A stretch of DNA of 64,000 nt from Blautia faecicola (GTDB lineage: Bacteria > Bacillota > Clostridia > Lachnospirales > Lachnospiraceae). Shown here in pieces: positions 56,470-64,000 of this stretch (position 1 is the first letter of the stretch; every line of letters starts with the position of its first letter). The DNA is taken from contig NZ_SDKC01000001.1 in NCBI RefSeq assembly GCF_004123145.1, positions 3,381,501-3,445,500 on the forward strand. The letters are read 5' to 3'. The translations under genes and the position numbers were made by a program. Under the pieces are notes generated by a model. It was not told the origin of the DNA. It saw only the letters and a program-made list of their open reading frames with translations, and ran no database searches.

Positions 56470-56790
56470 GAACAGCAAGGGGCGGAGGCATTTTGCGTGC
56501 CGCTTAGAGTGAGCTTTAAGATCCTCGACTTACGGAGACTTTCGCTTGGGTCAGCCGACCCTCGTGAACAGCCTATATTGTCAAAAAAAGCATATCAATC
56601 GCGTAGGATACGGATTCGAGTGTGCTAACAAAAAAACGGAGGCGTAGCGGGCTACGCTGAGGCTTTTTTGTTAGTGCAATCGGATTCGTAGACAAGCGAG
56701 TGGTATGCTTTTTTTGACAATATGGGCTGAGTCGTAGTTGGCAGATAGCTTAAAGTCGCTCTGCACGCTGCCTCCGCCCCCTTGTTGTTC
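56470..56790. repeat. Palindromic repeat, family copy 2, with a second palindrome inserted
   Basis: Outer arms GAACARCAAGG-GGCGGAGGCA, GCGTGC and CTTTAAG (56470-56525 against 56740-56790) are in inverted order, and the core GGGTCAGCCGACC (56549-56561) and AGTCGTAGTTGGC match copy 1 (51787-51973). Between them about 56571-56727 is a second palindrome: ATATTGTCAAAAAAAGCATA (56574-56593) and its inverse TATGCTTTTTTTGACAATAT (56704-56723), enclosing CTAACAAAAAA/TTTTTTGTTAG and CGTAGC-GG-GCTACG. The structure looks like one hairpin element inserted into another. The gap 56328-56819 holds no gene. Confidence 0.8.
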
Positions 56791-56819
56791 TCACACCGGG
56801 CGTCCCCTTGCAACTACTC

Positions 56820-57665
56820 TTAAGAATTTTCCAGCAGGCCCTGATAAACCTCCCGTTTCGAGATTCCCCGGTCCTTCGCCACCATCTTCATAGCGTCCTT
56901 CCGTCCGATCCCCTGATCCTCATAGATCTTCATGTGTTCCTCCAGTGACATCTCTTCCCATGCCCGCTGCTTCTCCTCGATCATCTCTCTCCGGCTTCTG
57001 CCTTCCATCACGATCACACACTCTCCGCGTGGGTCCTCCTGCCGGTAGTACTCCAGCGCATCCTCCAGCGTTGTAAGAAACGCCGTCTCATGCTTCTTCG
57101 TAAGCTCCCTGCAGATCGTCACCCTCCGGTTTCCGAGGGCAGCTGCCAGCTCTTCCAGCGTCCGTACCAGCCGGTGCGGTGCCTCATAGAGGATCGTCGT
57201 TCTCGTCTCTTCCTTCAGTTCCTCCAGAATCGCCTGTTTCTCTTTCTTATCCGTCGGCAAAAATGCCTCGAACGCAAACCTTCTCGTCGACAGTCCCGAG
57301 ATCGTAAGCGCCGTGATACACGCCGCCGGTCCCGGAAGAGAAGTCACAGGAATCCCTGCCTCATGACACATCGCTACCAGTTCTTCACCCGGATCCGAAA
57401 TACCCGGTGTTCCTGCATCCGTGATCAGCGCGATCTGCTGTCCCTGCTGCATCAGACCAACCAGATAATGCCCTTTATCGATCTTGTTATATTCATGATA
57501 ACTGGTCATCGGCGTCGAAATCTCAAAATGATTCAATAACTTGATACTATTTCTCGTGTCCTCCGCCGCGATCAGATCCACTTCTTTTAATGTCCGGATC
57601 ACACGAAAGGTGATATCCTCCAGATTCCCGATCGGTGTCGCACACAAATACAATTTTCCTGCCAT
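56820..57665 (-). CDS. rsmI: 16S rRNA (cytidine1402-2'-O)-methyltransferase
   Basis: A 281-aa tetrapyrrole-methylase-fold enzyme. N-terminal GKLYLCATPIGNLEDITFRV, EDTRNSIKLLNHF, ALITDAGTPGISDPGEEL, FEAFLPTDKKEK and LYEAPHRLVRTLEEL are all RsmI blocks. It sits last in a unit with the TrmN6-like, ricT and holB genes, as in the Bacillus tmk-holB-yaaT-rsmI region. Confidence 0.97.
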   Translation of the reverse strand: MAGKLYLCATPIGNLEDITFRVIRTLKEVDLIAAEDTRNSIKLLNHFEISTPMTSYHEYNKIDKGHYLVGLMQQGQQIALITDAGTPGISDPGEELVAMCHEAGIPVTSLPGPAACITALTISGLSTRRFAFEAFLPTDKKEKQAILEELKEETRTTILYEAPHRLVRTLEELAAALGNRRVTICRELTKKHETAFLTTLEDALEYYRQEDPRGECVIVMEGRSRREMIEEKQRAWEEMSLEEHMKIYEDQGIGRKDAMKMVAKDRGISKREVYQGLLENS

Positions 57666-57680
57666 AGTATCGGTATCCTC

Positions 57681-58421
57681 CTATCTTCCATCCCCGTAGA
57701 TTTCCCGGATCTCCTGTGTATACACGCCCGGCTTTTCATATACGATCAGCGGTTTTTCCACTGTAATTCTGGAATTCCCTCCCAGAAGCCCTTCGATCAG
57801 AACCATGTTCGGCTCCCGGTCCACATATGGATACACCAGGCGCATCCGCTTCGGCTCCAGTTTGTATTGCATCATCAGTCTCATGATCTCCGCCAGACGA
57901 AACGGGCGATGTACCATATAGAACCGTCCCCGTGGCTTTAATAACTGTGCAGTCTGAGAAATCACATCTTCCAGTGTGCACAGAATCTCATGCCTTGCAA
58001 TTGCCTTTGGCAGATGGGGATTGGTCAGACCGTGATTGCCATGCATATACGGAGGATTACAGGTGACTACCGAAAAAGAAGCCCTGCCAAAGATGGCAGT
58101 GGCTTCTTTGATATCTCCCGTTCTGATGGTAATCGCATCCTCCAGATGATTATACACCACACTGCGCCCTGCCATCTCGGCACTCTGCTCCTGAATCTCC
58201 AGACCGGTAAAATGCTCTCCCTGCGTCTTTGCTTTTAACAGAATAGGAATAATTCCCGTTCCGGTTCCCAGATCCAACGCCTGTTCCCCTTTCTTCACCC
58301 TGGCAAAGTCAGACAGCAGCACCGCATCGATACCATAACAAAAATCCCTGGTATTCTGAATAATATGGTAGCCATTTTGCAGGTCATCCAAACGCTCATT
58401 TTCCTTCAATGGGATATTCAT
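57681..58421 (-). CDS. TrmN6-like tRNA adenine-N6 methyltransferase (YabB type)
   Basis: A 246-aa class I methyltransferase. SAM motif LDLGTGTGIIPILL (about 49-62) and catalytic CNPPYMHG (about 119-126), the NPPY motif of N6-adenine enzymes. In Bacillus the equivalent gene (yabB) also lies between ricT and rsmI. Target tRNA site (A37 of tRNA-Val in E. coli) assumed by family. Confidence 0.93.
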   Translation of the reverse strand: MNIPLKENERLDDLQNGYHIIQNTRDFCYGIDAVLLSDFARVKKGEQALDLGTGTGIIPILLKAKTQGEHFTGLEIQEQSAEMAGRSVVYNHLEDAITIRTGDIKEATAIFGRASFSVVTCNPPYMHGNHGLTNPHLPKAIARHEILCTLEDVISQTAQLLKPRGRFYMVHRPFRLAEIMRLMMQYKLEPKRMRLVYPYVDREPNMVLIEGLLGGNSRITVEKPLIVYEKPGVYTQEIREIYGDGR

Positions 58422-58436
58422 CTTTTTCTCCTGTCA

Positions 58437-59318
58437 TTATTCCAATTCCTTCATCATCTTCTGCTCTTCTTTGGAAAGCTTCATCTTCTCTTTCCTGCAG
58501 CATCCTCTGGAACGGAATTTTAACTCTTCTACTTTATACTCACGGATCTCTTTCTCATCGTTGACATCCATGATCACTTTTACCAGCTGACGAAGTACAT
58601 TGACACTCTGTACCTCACCCTTGATACCTTCCGGTGTCATTACCTGATCTCCGATATTCGGCAGCTGTTTGTTCAGGTACTCGTATGTCTCCTGCTCATT
58701 TTTCAGGCAGCACATCAGACGGCCGCAGACACCTGAGATCTTGGTCGGATTCAGTGACAGATTCTGCTCTTTCGCCATCTTGATCGATACCGGAGCAAAT
58801 TCTGACAGATAGGTATGGCAGCACAGCGGGCGGCCGCAGATACCGATACCTCCGAGAATCTTCGTCTCATCTCTCACACCGATCTGACGCAGCTCAATAC
58901 GTGTTTTGAAGATTGCCGCCAGATCCTTTACCAGTTCACGGAAGTCGATTCTTCCGTCTGCGGTAAAATAAAAGAGAATCTTGTTGTTGTCAAAGGTATA
59001 TTCCACATCGATCAGCTTCATCTCCAGCTGATGCGCACGGATTTTCTTGACACAGACCTGATATGCTTCTTTCTCTTTTTTACGATTACTCTCTTCTTTG
59101 GCATCATCCTTCTGTGTAGCCATGCGGATCACATCTTTTAAAGGCTGTACCACCTGCTTGTCTTCTACTTCTTTCGGACCCAGTACCACCGTTCCGTATT
59201 CCACACCGCGAGCTGTCTCCACGATTACATGATCTCCCGGTTTCATCTGAAAACTCTTCGGATTAAAATAATAAATCTTTCCTACATTCCGAAACCGGAC
59301 ACCGATAATTTTTACCAT
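58437..59318 (-). CDS. ricT: PSP1-domain protein RicT (YaaT)
   Basis: A 293-aa protein. The PSP1 C-terminal domain is complete, with the Cys-rich GGIGICGRPLCCHTYL and ISGVCGRLMCCLKNEQE (iron-sulphur ligands in the Ric complex). In Bacillus RicT acts with RicA/RicF on RNase Y maturation. Here the RicA/RicF genes are not in the window. It is one base apart from holB, so coupled. Confidence 0.95.
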   Translation of the reverse strand: MVKIIGVRFRNVGKIYYFNPKSFQMKPGDHVIVETARGVEYGTVVLGPKEVEDKQVVQPLKDVIRMATQKDDAKEESNRKKEKEAYQVCVKKIRAHQLEMKLIDVEYTFDNNKILFYFTADGRIDFRELVKDLAAIFKTRIELRQIGVRDETKILGGIGICGRPLCCHTYLSEFAPVSIKMAKEQNLSLNPTKISGVCGRLMCCLKNEQETYEYLNKQLPNIGDQVMTPEGIKGEVQSVNVLRQLVKVIMDVNDEKEIREYKVEELKFRSRGCCRKEKMKLSKEEQKMMKELE

Positions 59319-59319
59319 T

Positions 59320-60309
59320 CTAGTTCTCCCTGATTGTCATGAAGAGCAGTTCCATCACCAGGTCAAAGTTTACATTGGAATGTAAACGCTCTCTGGCCTT
59401 TCCTATGGCATCAATAATATTTTCTATACCCTCATAGGAACTTTTCTTTGCTCTTTCTTTAATATAATTATACTGGTCTTTAAATATCAGACCATCTACT
59501 TCTTTTGTCGCCTTAAACAACAGTACATCCCGAAACCACATGGTAAACAGATCCAGATAATCGTAAATATTCTGTTTCTCTGCTGTCAGCTCTTTGATCA
59601 TCTCCACCAGTTCATACAGCTCCAGCTCATTGCTCTTTCTCAGGATCCGGAAAGCCCGCTCTGCCATCTCCGCAAATTCCGTGGACTCTGCGATTTGTTT
59701 CGCCTTTCCGATATTTCCCTGCGCAAATGCCGCGTCGATCTGTGCCTGATAATCCGGCAGATGCATATGCTCCATCAGATATTCTTTCACTTCGTTCTCT
59801 TTCACCGGACGCAGGTTCAAAGTCACGCACCGGGAAGAAATCGTAGGAAGCAGGGCATCCGCATTGCTGGTCAAAAGCAGGATCACCGCATAAGCCGGCG
59901 GCTCCTCGATCGTCTTTAACAGCGCATTCTGCGCCTGCAGCGTCAGTTTTTCCGCTTCGTTCAGAATATAAATTTTATAAGGACCTGTATAAGGTTTGAT
60001 GGATACATCATCGATCAGTTGGATACGAATATCCTCGATACCGATAGAGTTCGGTTTCTCATGTGTGATCGTAATAATATCCGGGTGATTTTTGCTTAAT
60101 GCTCTCTTACAGGAGTCACATTCCATACATGGATCCGTTCCATGCTTTTCACACTGCAGTGCCATGGCAAATGCAGAAGCCAGCATCTTCTTTCCTGCTC
60201 CTACCTCACCGTTAAAAATATACGCATGTGAAACTTTCCCCATCTGAATGGCATTCTGTAAATGATTTACAACATCATCATGTCCGATAATCTCATGAAA
60301 TCCTGCCAT
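59320..60309 (-). CDS. holB: DNA polymerase III subunit delta prime
   Basis: A 329-aa clamp-loader protein. HAYIFNGEVGAGKKML contains a P-loop-like motif (GEVGAGKK), followed by the zinc module CEKHGTDPCMECDSCKRAL, the NEAEKLTLQAQNALLKTIEEPP sensor helix (partial) and SRCVTLNLRPV. The start at 60309 has AGGAGG 7 bases upstream; an upstream ATG (60360) lacks a ribosome site. Order guanylate-kinase-like - holB - ricT - trmN6 - rsmI parallels B. subtilis, with a kinase in place of tmk. Confidence 0.95.
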   Translation of the reverse strand: MAGFHEIIGHDDVVNHLQNAIQMGKVSHAYIFNGEVGAGKKMLASAFAMALQCEKHGTDPCMECDSCKRALSKNHPDIITITHEKPNSIGIEDIRIQLIDDVSIKPYTGPYKIYILNEAEKLTLQAQNALLKTIEEPPAYAVILLLTSNADALLPTISSRCVTLNLRPVKENEVKEYLMEHMHLPDYQAQIDAAFAQGNIGKAKQIAESTEFAEMAERAFRILRKSNELELYELVEMIKELTAEKQNIYDYLDLFTMWFRDVLLFKATKEVDGLIFKDQYNYIKERAKKSSYEGIENIIDAIGKARERLHSNVNFDLVMELLFMTIREN

Positions 60310-60416
60310 ACAATCACCTCCTGTGTTCTTTTGTTTTCCCACTCCGGTCTTTCTCAACATTTATATGTATCAAAGATACTATATTAATATTGCAGACTTT
60401 CTGCGGAATATAATTA

Positions 60417-60998
60417 TTATAGCACACTCCTTAAATACTTTTCAATCTCAGAGTATCCTCCCGCCCCGTCCATATTAGAAAAACGACAGTCAATTCCTGC
60501 CTGCCGGATCTTTTCCTCGCTGAAATCCTGCGCATCCGCCAGGAATCTCCGACACATTTCTTCGTATTTCGGCACTTCCTGCGTCTCTTCCCTGGCGATT
60601 GCTCTCTTCAGCCGTTCGCCGTCTTCCACTTCTATATAAATAGGACGGATCTTTTCCTCTCCATAATATGCCTTTAATTTTTCATAAGACTCCAGCGTGC
60701 CGATTCCCAGATAGTTTTTCTCTTCCAGATCCATATTATCCGCCGTAAAATACCTCCACAGCCCGTAAACCGTCTCATATCCCCGGTCCTCGATAATCTT
60801 CCCTGCTGCTTTCAGCTTCTGAAAATCCTCTTCCGTCACAAAATGGTACTCTCTGCCATCCAGTTCCCCGTCCCGGATCGGACGCGTGGTGTAGATCACC
60901 AGACGTTCCAGAGAAAACTCCGAATTTCTTAAAAGGCGCTGATAAATCGTATCTTTTCCCGATGCGCTCTTTCCCATAATATAAAATAATCTGCCCAT
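60417..60998 (-). CDS. Guanylate-kinase-like protein
   Basis: A 193-aa P-loop kinase: Walker A MGKSASGKDTI (about 8-18, FYIMGKSASGKDT), TTRPIRDGELDGREYHFV (the GMP-binding block TTRxxRxGExxGxxYxFV) and a C-terminal helical region. Clearly related to guanylate kinase, but it has a diverged loop and no LID typical of the essential gmk, so it may be a second, specialised paralogue. It occupies the place of tmk upstream of holB. Confidence 0.85.
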   Translation of the reverse strand: MGRLFYIMGKSASGKDTIYQRLLRNSEFSLERLVIYTTRPIRDGELDGREYHFVTEEDFQKLKAAGKIIEDRGYETVYGLWRYFTADNMDLEEKNYLGIGTLESYEKLKAYYGEEKIRPIYIEVEDGERLKRAIAREETQEVPKYEEMCRRFLADAQDFSEEKIRQAGIDCRFSNMDGAGGYSEIEKYLRSVL

Positions 60999-61118
60999 AG
61001 CTTCTCTTCTCTCTTTCCATTCACTCTCATCTATCTTACCAGACCACCGAAAACTCTTCCAGATATTTTAAACATTTCTTAAAAGAGTTTAGAAATCCTT
61101 TATCTCATTTCCATAAAA

Positions 61119-61147
61119 TGGACACAAACTCACGGTATACTTACAGT
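61119..61147 (+). promoter_or_regulatory. Promoter of a putative small RNA
   Basis: TGGACA (61119-61124), 17-base spacer, TACAGT (61142-61147). It faces a gene-free stretch that ends with a terminator. Confidence 0.5.
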
Positions 61148-61153
61148 ATCAAA

Positions 61154-61360
61154 ACAAAGAGGACGGCGGATGCAGATGATGACAGCCAGAGCCGGTAACA
61201 AAGACTGAAACTCATTGCCGGAACATTTTTACAAGCCCTGTGACTGTCGGACCTCGACAAAAAACAATTACCATTTATATAGATTCGTGCAGCTGTTTGC
61301 ACCAGCTGCCAAAACACTTTTTCATACTGCCGGGGCACAAGAGCCCCGGCCCTCCCTTTT
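61154..61360 (+). ncRNA. Candidate structured small RNA (~205 nt)
   Basis: Between the promoter and the hairpin GCCGGGGC/GCCCCGGC (61329-61350, followed by CCTCCCTTTT) there are further stems: CCGGTAA/TTGCCGG, TGTCG/CGACA, and GCAGCTG/CAGCTGC with a 7-base loop. A possible 12-codon leader frame MQMMTARAGNKD (61170-61208, ATG preceded by AGAGGA) lies near the 5' end. The promoter, terminator and stems suggest a small RNA or dual-function transcript. No known family (6S, SRP, tmRNA) is recognised. The 440-bp gap 61020-61458 holds only this and the next terminator. Confidence 0.4.
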
Positions 61361-61377
61361 CTAATTATATATAAGTA

Positions 61378-61424
61378 AAACGAAACTGCCGCAGGATGTT
61401 AAAATTCCTGCGGCAGTTTCGTTT
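61378..61424. terminator. Strong bidirectional terminator after metK
   Basis: AAACGAAACTGCCGCAGGA pairs perfectly with TCCTGCGGCAGTTTCGTTT around TGTTAAAAT. It closes metK (minus) and could also end the plus-strand RNA. Confidence 0.92.
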
Positions 61425-61458
61425 CTCAATCTTTCTATTTACTCTGCGTACGAATATC

Positions 61459-62646
61459 TTACAGATATTTTTTCAGAACGTCTACTTTATCCAGTTTTTC
61501 CCATGGCAGATCCAGATCGTTTCTTCCGAAATGTCCGTAAGCTGCTGTCTGTTTGTAGATCGGTCTTCTCAGATCCAGCATCTTGATGATTCCGGCCGGT
61601 CTCAGATCGAAGTTCTCACGGATGATCTCTACCAGTTTTTCATCGCTCACTTTACCGGTTCCTGCGGTATCTACGTTGATGGAAGTCGGATGTGCAACAC
61701 CGATCGCGTAGGACAGCTGGATCTCGCACTGATCAGCCAGACCTGCTGCTACGATGTTCTTTGCAACGTAACGTGCTGCGTAAGCTGCGGAACGGTCAAC
61801 CTTTGTGCAGTCTTTTCCGGAGAAAGCTCCGCCGCCGTGACGGCCATATCCACCGTAAGTATCTACGATGATCTTTCTTCCTGTCAGACCACTGTCACCG
61901 TTTGGTCCGCCGATTACGAATCTTCCTGTCGGATTTACAAAGAATTTGGTGTCTGCATCTACCATCTCTGCCGGGAGAACCTCATCGAAGACATATTTTT
62001 TGATATCTTCGTGGATCTGTTCCTGTGTTACATCCGGATCGTGCTGTGTGGACAGTACGACTGCATCCAGGCGGTATGCTTTTCCGTTATCATCGTATTC
62101 TACAGTTACCTGGGATTTTCCGTCCGGTCTCAGATAACCCAGTGTGCCGTCTTTTCTTACCTTTGTCAGCTGTCTGGTCAGTTTGTGTGCCAGAGAGATG
62201 GCCAGCGGCATATATTCTTCTGTCTCGTTGGTTGCGAAACCGAACATCATACCCTGATCTCCTGCTCCGATGGCATCGATCTCTTCGTCAGACATTTTAT
62301 GTTCTTTTGCTTCCAGCGCTTTGTCGACACCCATAGCGATATCGGTGGACTGCTCGTCGATGGCTGTGATCACACCACAGTTCTCTGAATCAAAACCGTA
62401 TTTTCCTCTGTCATATCCGATCTCACGAACGGTATCTCTTACGATTTTCTGGATATCTACATATCCTTTTGTTGTGATCTCACCCATAACCAGTACCAGA
62501 CCGGTAGTGATAGCTGTCTCGCAGGCTACACGGCTCATCGGATCCTGTTCCATCAGTGCGTCCAGGACTGCATCGGAAATCTGGTCACAGATTTTGTCCG
62601 GATGGCCTTCGGTTACAGATTCGGAAGTAAATAAACGTTTTTCCAT
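61459..62646 (-). CDS. metK: S-adenosylmethionine synthetase
   Basis: A 395-aa enzyme making SAM from methionine and [19 protein letters not shown] at the N-terminus (ATP/methionine), [10 protein letters not shown] (AdoMet synthase signature 1), [19 protein letters not shown] (signature 2). Start at 62646: AAGGAG is 7 bases upstream; another ATG at 62652 is only 1 base from that site and cannot be used well. The S-box upstream couples expression to SAM. Confidence 0.98.
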   Translation of the reverse strand: MEKRLFTSESVTEGHPDKICDQISDAVLDALMEQDPMSRVACETAITTGLVLVMGEITTKGYVDIQKIVRDTVREIGYDRGKYGFDSENCGVITAIDEQSTDIAMGVDKALEAKEHKMSDEEIDAIGAGDQGMMFGFATNETEEYMPLAISLAHKLTRQLTKVRKDGTLGYLRPDGKSQVTVEYDDNGKAYRLDAVVLSTQHDPDVTQEQIHEDIKKYVFDEVLPAEMVDADTKFFVNPTGRFVIGGPNGDSGLTGRKIIVDTYGGYGRHGGGAFSGKDCTKVDRSAAYAARYVAKNIVAAGLADQCEIQLSYAIGVAHPTSINVDTAGTGKVSDEKLVEIIRENFDLRPAGIIKMLDLRRPIYKQTAAYGHFGRNDLDLPWEKLDKVDVLKKYL

Positions 62647-62749
62647 TCTCATTCTCCTTTTTCTTTTGGGGTTTACCCCTGGGTGCTTTTCTCCCGGGTT
62701 TATCGTTTAAGATAATGTCATATCGCATTTTCTTTCCAACGTATAATCT

Positions 62750-62897
62750 AAAAATGAGCCCGCCAAAAGCGGACTCAATACTTCGATATATCAAATCCCC
62801 TTATTGTTCGATTACTCGCTCAGGTAGGCACCTTCCGTATCCGGGGTTGCCGTGACTTCACAGATCCTATGTATCTCCATCACTCTGAATAAGAGAA
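62750..62897 (-). promoter_or_regulatory. SAM-I (S-box) riboswitch with terminator, upstream of metK
   Basis: On the minus strand CTCTTATTCAGAG (62895-62883) opens the aptamer, followed by TGATGGAG, GATCTGTGAAGTCAC, GGCAACC and GGTGCCTACCTGAG, all S-box blocks; the closing arm AATAAGG (62805-62799) pairs with CTTATT. The expression platform is the terminator GAGTCCGC-TTTT-GGCGGGCTC followed by ATTTTTA (62777-62750). SAM binding should stop transcription of metK. The 343-bp gap 62653-62995 otherwise holds only GGTGTCAGGCACC (62963-62975). Confidence 0.9.
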
Positions 62898-62962
62898 AAG
62901 CTTTCTATACAATTTACGTCTAATAACATAACGCAGTTTTGCCTGTTCGTCAAGAGGGAAAC

Positions 62963-62975
62963 GGTGTCAGGCACC
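62963..62975. repeat. 13-base palindrome GGTGTCAGGCACC
   Basis: Near-perfect palindrome (GGTG-CCTGA/TCAGG-CACC on the other strand) 20 bases beyond the end of the MATE gene. Similar words occur as dispersed repeats in several bacterial genomes. Confidence 0.3.
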
Positions 62976-62995
62976 ATAAAATTTTTATAAATAAG

Positions 62996-64000
62996 TTAAA
63001 TCTTGATTTTCATCCATTTTCCGCTCCGGAACCGTATGCCGCTTAGCATCAGACGACAGAACTGATCCGCTACGATACCCATCCAGATTCCGTAGATTCC
63101 CCAGCCAACAATATAGCAGCATATATACGAAACAGCCGTTCTCACAAAGGTAACGCTGATGGTAGAACTGATCATGGTGTACACCACATCACCCGCGCCG
63201 CGCAGTGCTCCGGTGAATACCACCTGACAGATCTGGAACAGCACGATCACTATCAGAATCCGGCTGATCCTCACACCGATCTCCACGATATGTGCTTCCG
63301 CAAAGAACAGTCCGAACAGCCACTTTCCGCAGAACAGATAGAACATGGACATAAAAACAGCCATCACAAGTGCCACTTTTTCACAGGTCATCCCGTGTCG
63401 CTTTGCCTCCTGCGGTTCTTTGCTTCCGAGACTCTGCCCGATCAGTGCCACGGCTGCCGCCTGCATACCATCACCGAAAGAGAACGAAAGACTCAGCGCA
63501 TTCATTCCCACCTGATGTGCCGCCATCGCCGCCGTTCCCATGTCAGCCGCCATCACAGCGGTTGACATAAAACCGATACGCATCAGAATCTGCTCCACGA
63601 ATGTACTGCTTGAAAGTTTTAAGATTATTTTTACCGATTCGAACCGTTTCCACAGCCCTTCTTTTATAATATACGGAATACTGAGGAAGGAATCCTTCCG
63701 AAACAGTGACATTACACTGATCGTACACCCCACAACCGTTCCAAGCACCGTCGCCAGTGCTGCTCCGCGGATCCCCAGTTTAGGGAATCCAAGATGACCA
63801 CCGATCAAAAGATAATTTCCAATAATATTGACGATGCTGGATATGGTGTTGGTATACATCGCGATTTTGGTGTTTCCTGCCCCTCTCTGTGCAGCATTGA
63901 TCACCATGGATATAATATTAAAGATCATCCCACCCATAATAATCTGAAAATAAATCACCGCTCCGTCATGGGTATCCGGTGCGGATCCACACTTTTCCAT
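62996..64000 (-). CDS. MATE-family exporter, 5' end outside the window
   Basis: At least 334 aa, covering the C-terminal three quarters of a MATE protein: NAAQRGAGNTKIAMYTNTISSIVNIIGNYLLI (partial), FVEQILMRIGFMSTAVMAADMGTAAMAAHQVG (partial), FSFGDGMQAAAVALIGQSLGSKE. The ORF runs off the right edge, so the N-terminus is not seen. Third MATE gene in this window. The C-terminus is followed by the palindromic word at 62963. Confidence 0.85.
   Translation of the reverse strand: MEKCGSAPDTHDGAVIYFQIIMGGMIFNIISMVINAAQRGAGNTKIAMYTNTISSIVNIIGNYLLIGGHLGFPKLGIRGAALATVLGTVVGCTISVMSLFRKDSFLSIPYIIKEGLWKRFESVKIILKLSSSTFVEQILMRIGFMSTAVMAADMGTAAMAAHQVGMNALSLSFSFGDGMQAAAVALIGQSLGSKEPQEAKRHGMTCEKVALVMAVFMSMFYLFCGKWLFGLFFAEAHIVEIGVRISRILIVIVLFQICQVVFTGALRGAGDVVYTMISSTISVTFVRTAVSYICCYIVGWGIYGIWMGIVADQFCRLMLSGIRFRSGKWMKIKI

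Noticed and set aside
51787-56790. Integron attC sites or group II intron parts
   Set aside because: The palindromes lack the attC core ends and any integrase or intron-encoded protein, and are longer than normal attC sites.
61141-61338. 65-aa minus-strand frame next to metK
   Set aside because: Antisense to a stretch with promoter, stems and terminator on the plus strand; no ribosome site and no family.

Overview
The window looks like a chromosome segment from a gut-type, low-to-mid GC anaerobic Firmicute, most probably a Lachnospiraceae member (Blautia/Ruminococcus/Dorea-like). This rests on gene content (adjacent F-type and V/A-type ATPase operons, AgrBD/AgrC, LytTR regulators, choline-binding-type wall repeats, SpmA/SpmB, RicT-HolB-RsmI block, an S-box in front of metK) and strong GGAGG ribosome sites. 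No 16S rRNA or other species marker is present.

1-8.6 kb: a compact island that pairs quorum sensing with lysis genes. An unexported phage-type endolysin (+) is followed on the minus strand by a frameshifted agrB, a 43-codon agrD, an AgrC-type kinase, an Xre-like gene, a LytTR response regulator, a small sigma factor, a receiver-dead LytTR protein, a TcdE/phage-type holin and a second receiver-dead LytTR protein; a small sigma-4-like gene lies on the plus strand. The endolysin and holin, 7 kb apart on opposite strands, share the same unusual promoter (GCATnGAATTTCA, N14, TATGnT). No phage structural gene is present. I regard this as the best candidate for an undescribed system.

8.6-26 kb: energy metabolism. 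The F1Fo ATP synthase operon (atpBEFHAGDC) runs on the minus strand, then a TrmH-type methyltransferase, tRNA-Lys(CUU), a small Cys-rich ORF and trmB; a divergent promoter drives the nine-gene V/A-type ATPase operon. 26-26.9 kb is gene-free and holds a DnaA-box cluster.

26.9-40.9 kb: trxB, a DUF885 protein, a nonsense-interrupted transglutaminase lipoprotein, then a reduced type IV pilus/type II secretion-like cluster (GspF-like protein, four one-pass pseudopilin-like proteins, a secreted transglutaminase with wall-binding repeats, a PilT-like ATPase and a 75-aa protein). MarR, a cytosolic ParB-like/BMP fusion protein and a phosphoesterase follow.

41-56.3 kb: nagA-rpiR amino-sugar genes, a MATE exporter behind a possible attenuator, a four-gene ABC/lipoprotein cluster next to a small secreted protein and a BlaI/BlaR1 pair, a split spmA/spmB pair around another MATE gene, and a GH20 hexosaminidase. 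Two very long imperfect palindromes (51.8 and 56.5 kb) belong to one dispersed repeat family; the second carries another palindrome inserted in it.

56.8-64 kb: housekeeping genes on the minus strand (rsmI, a TrmN6-like methyltransferase, ricT, holB, a guanylate-kinase-like gene, metK with SAM riboswitch) plus a possible ~200-nt small RNA and a MATE gene cut by the window edge.
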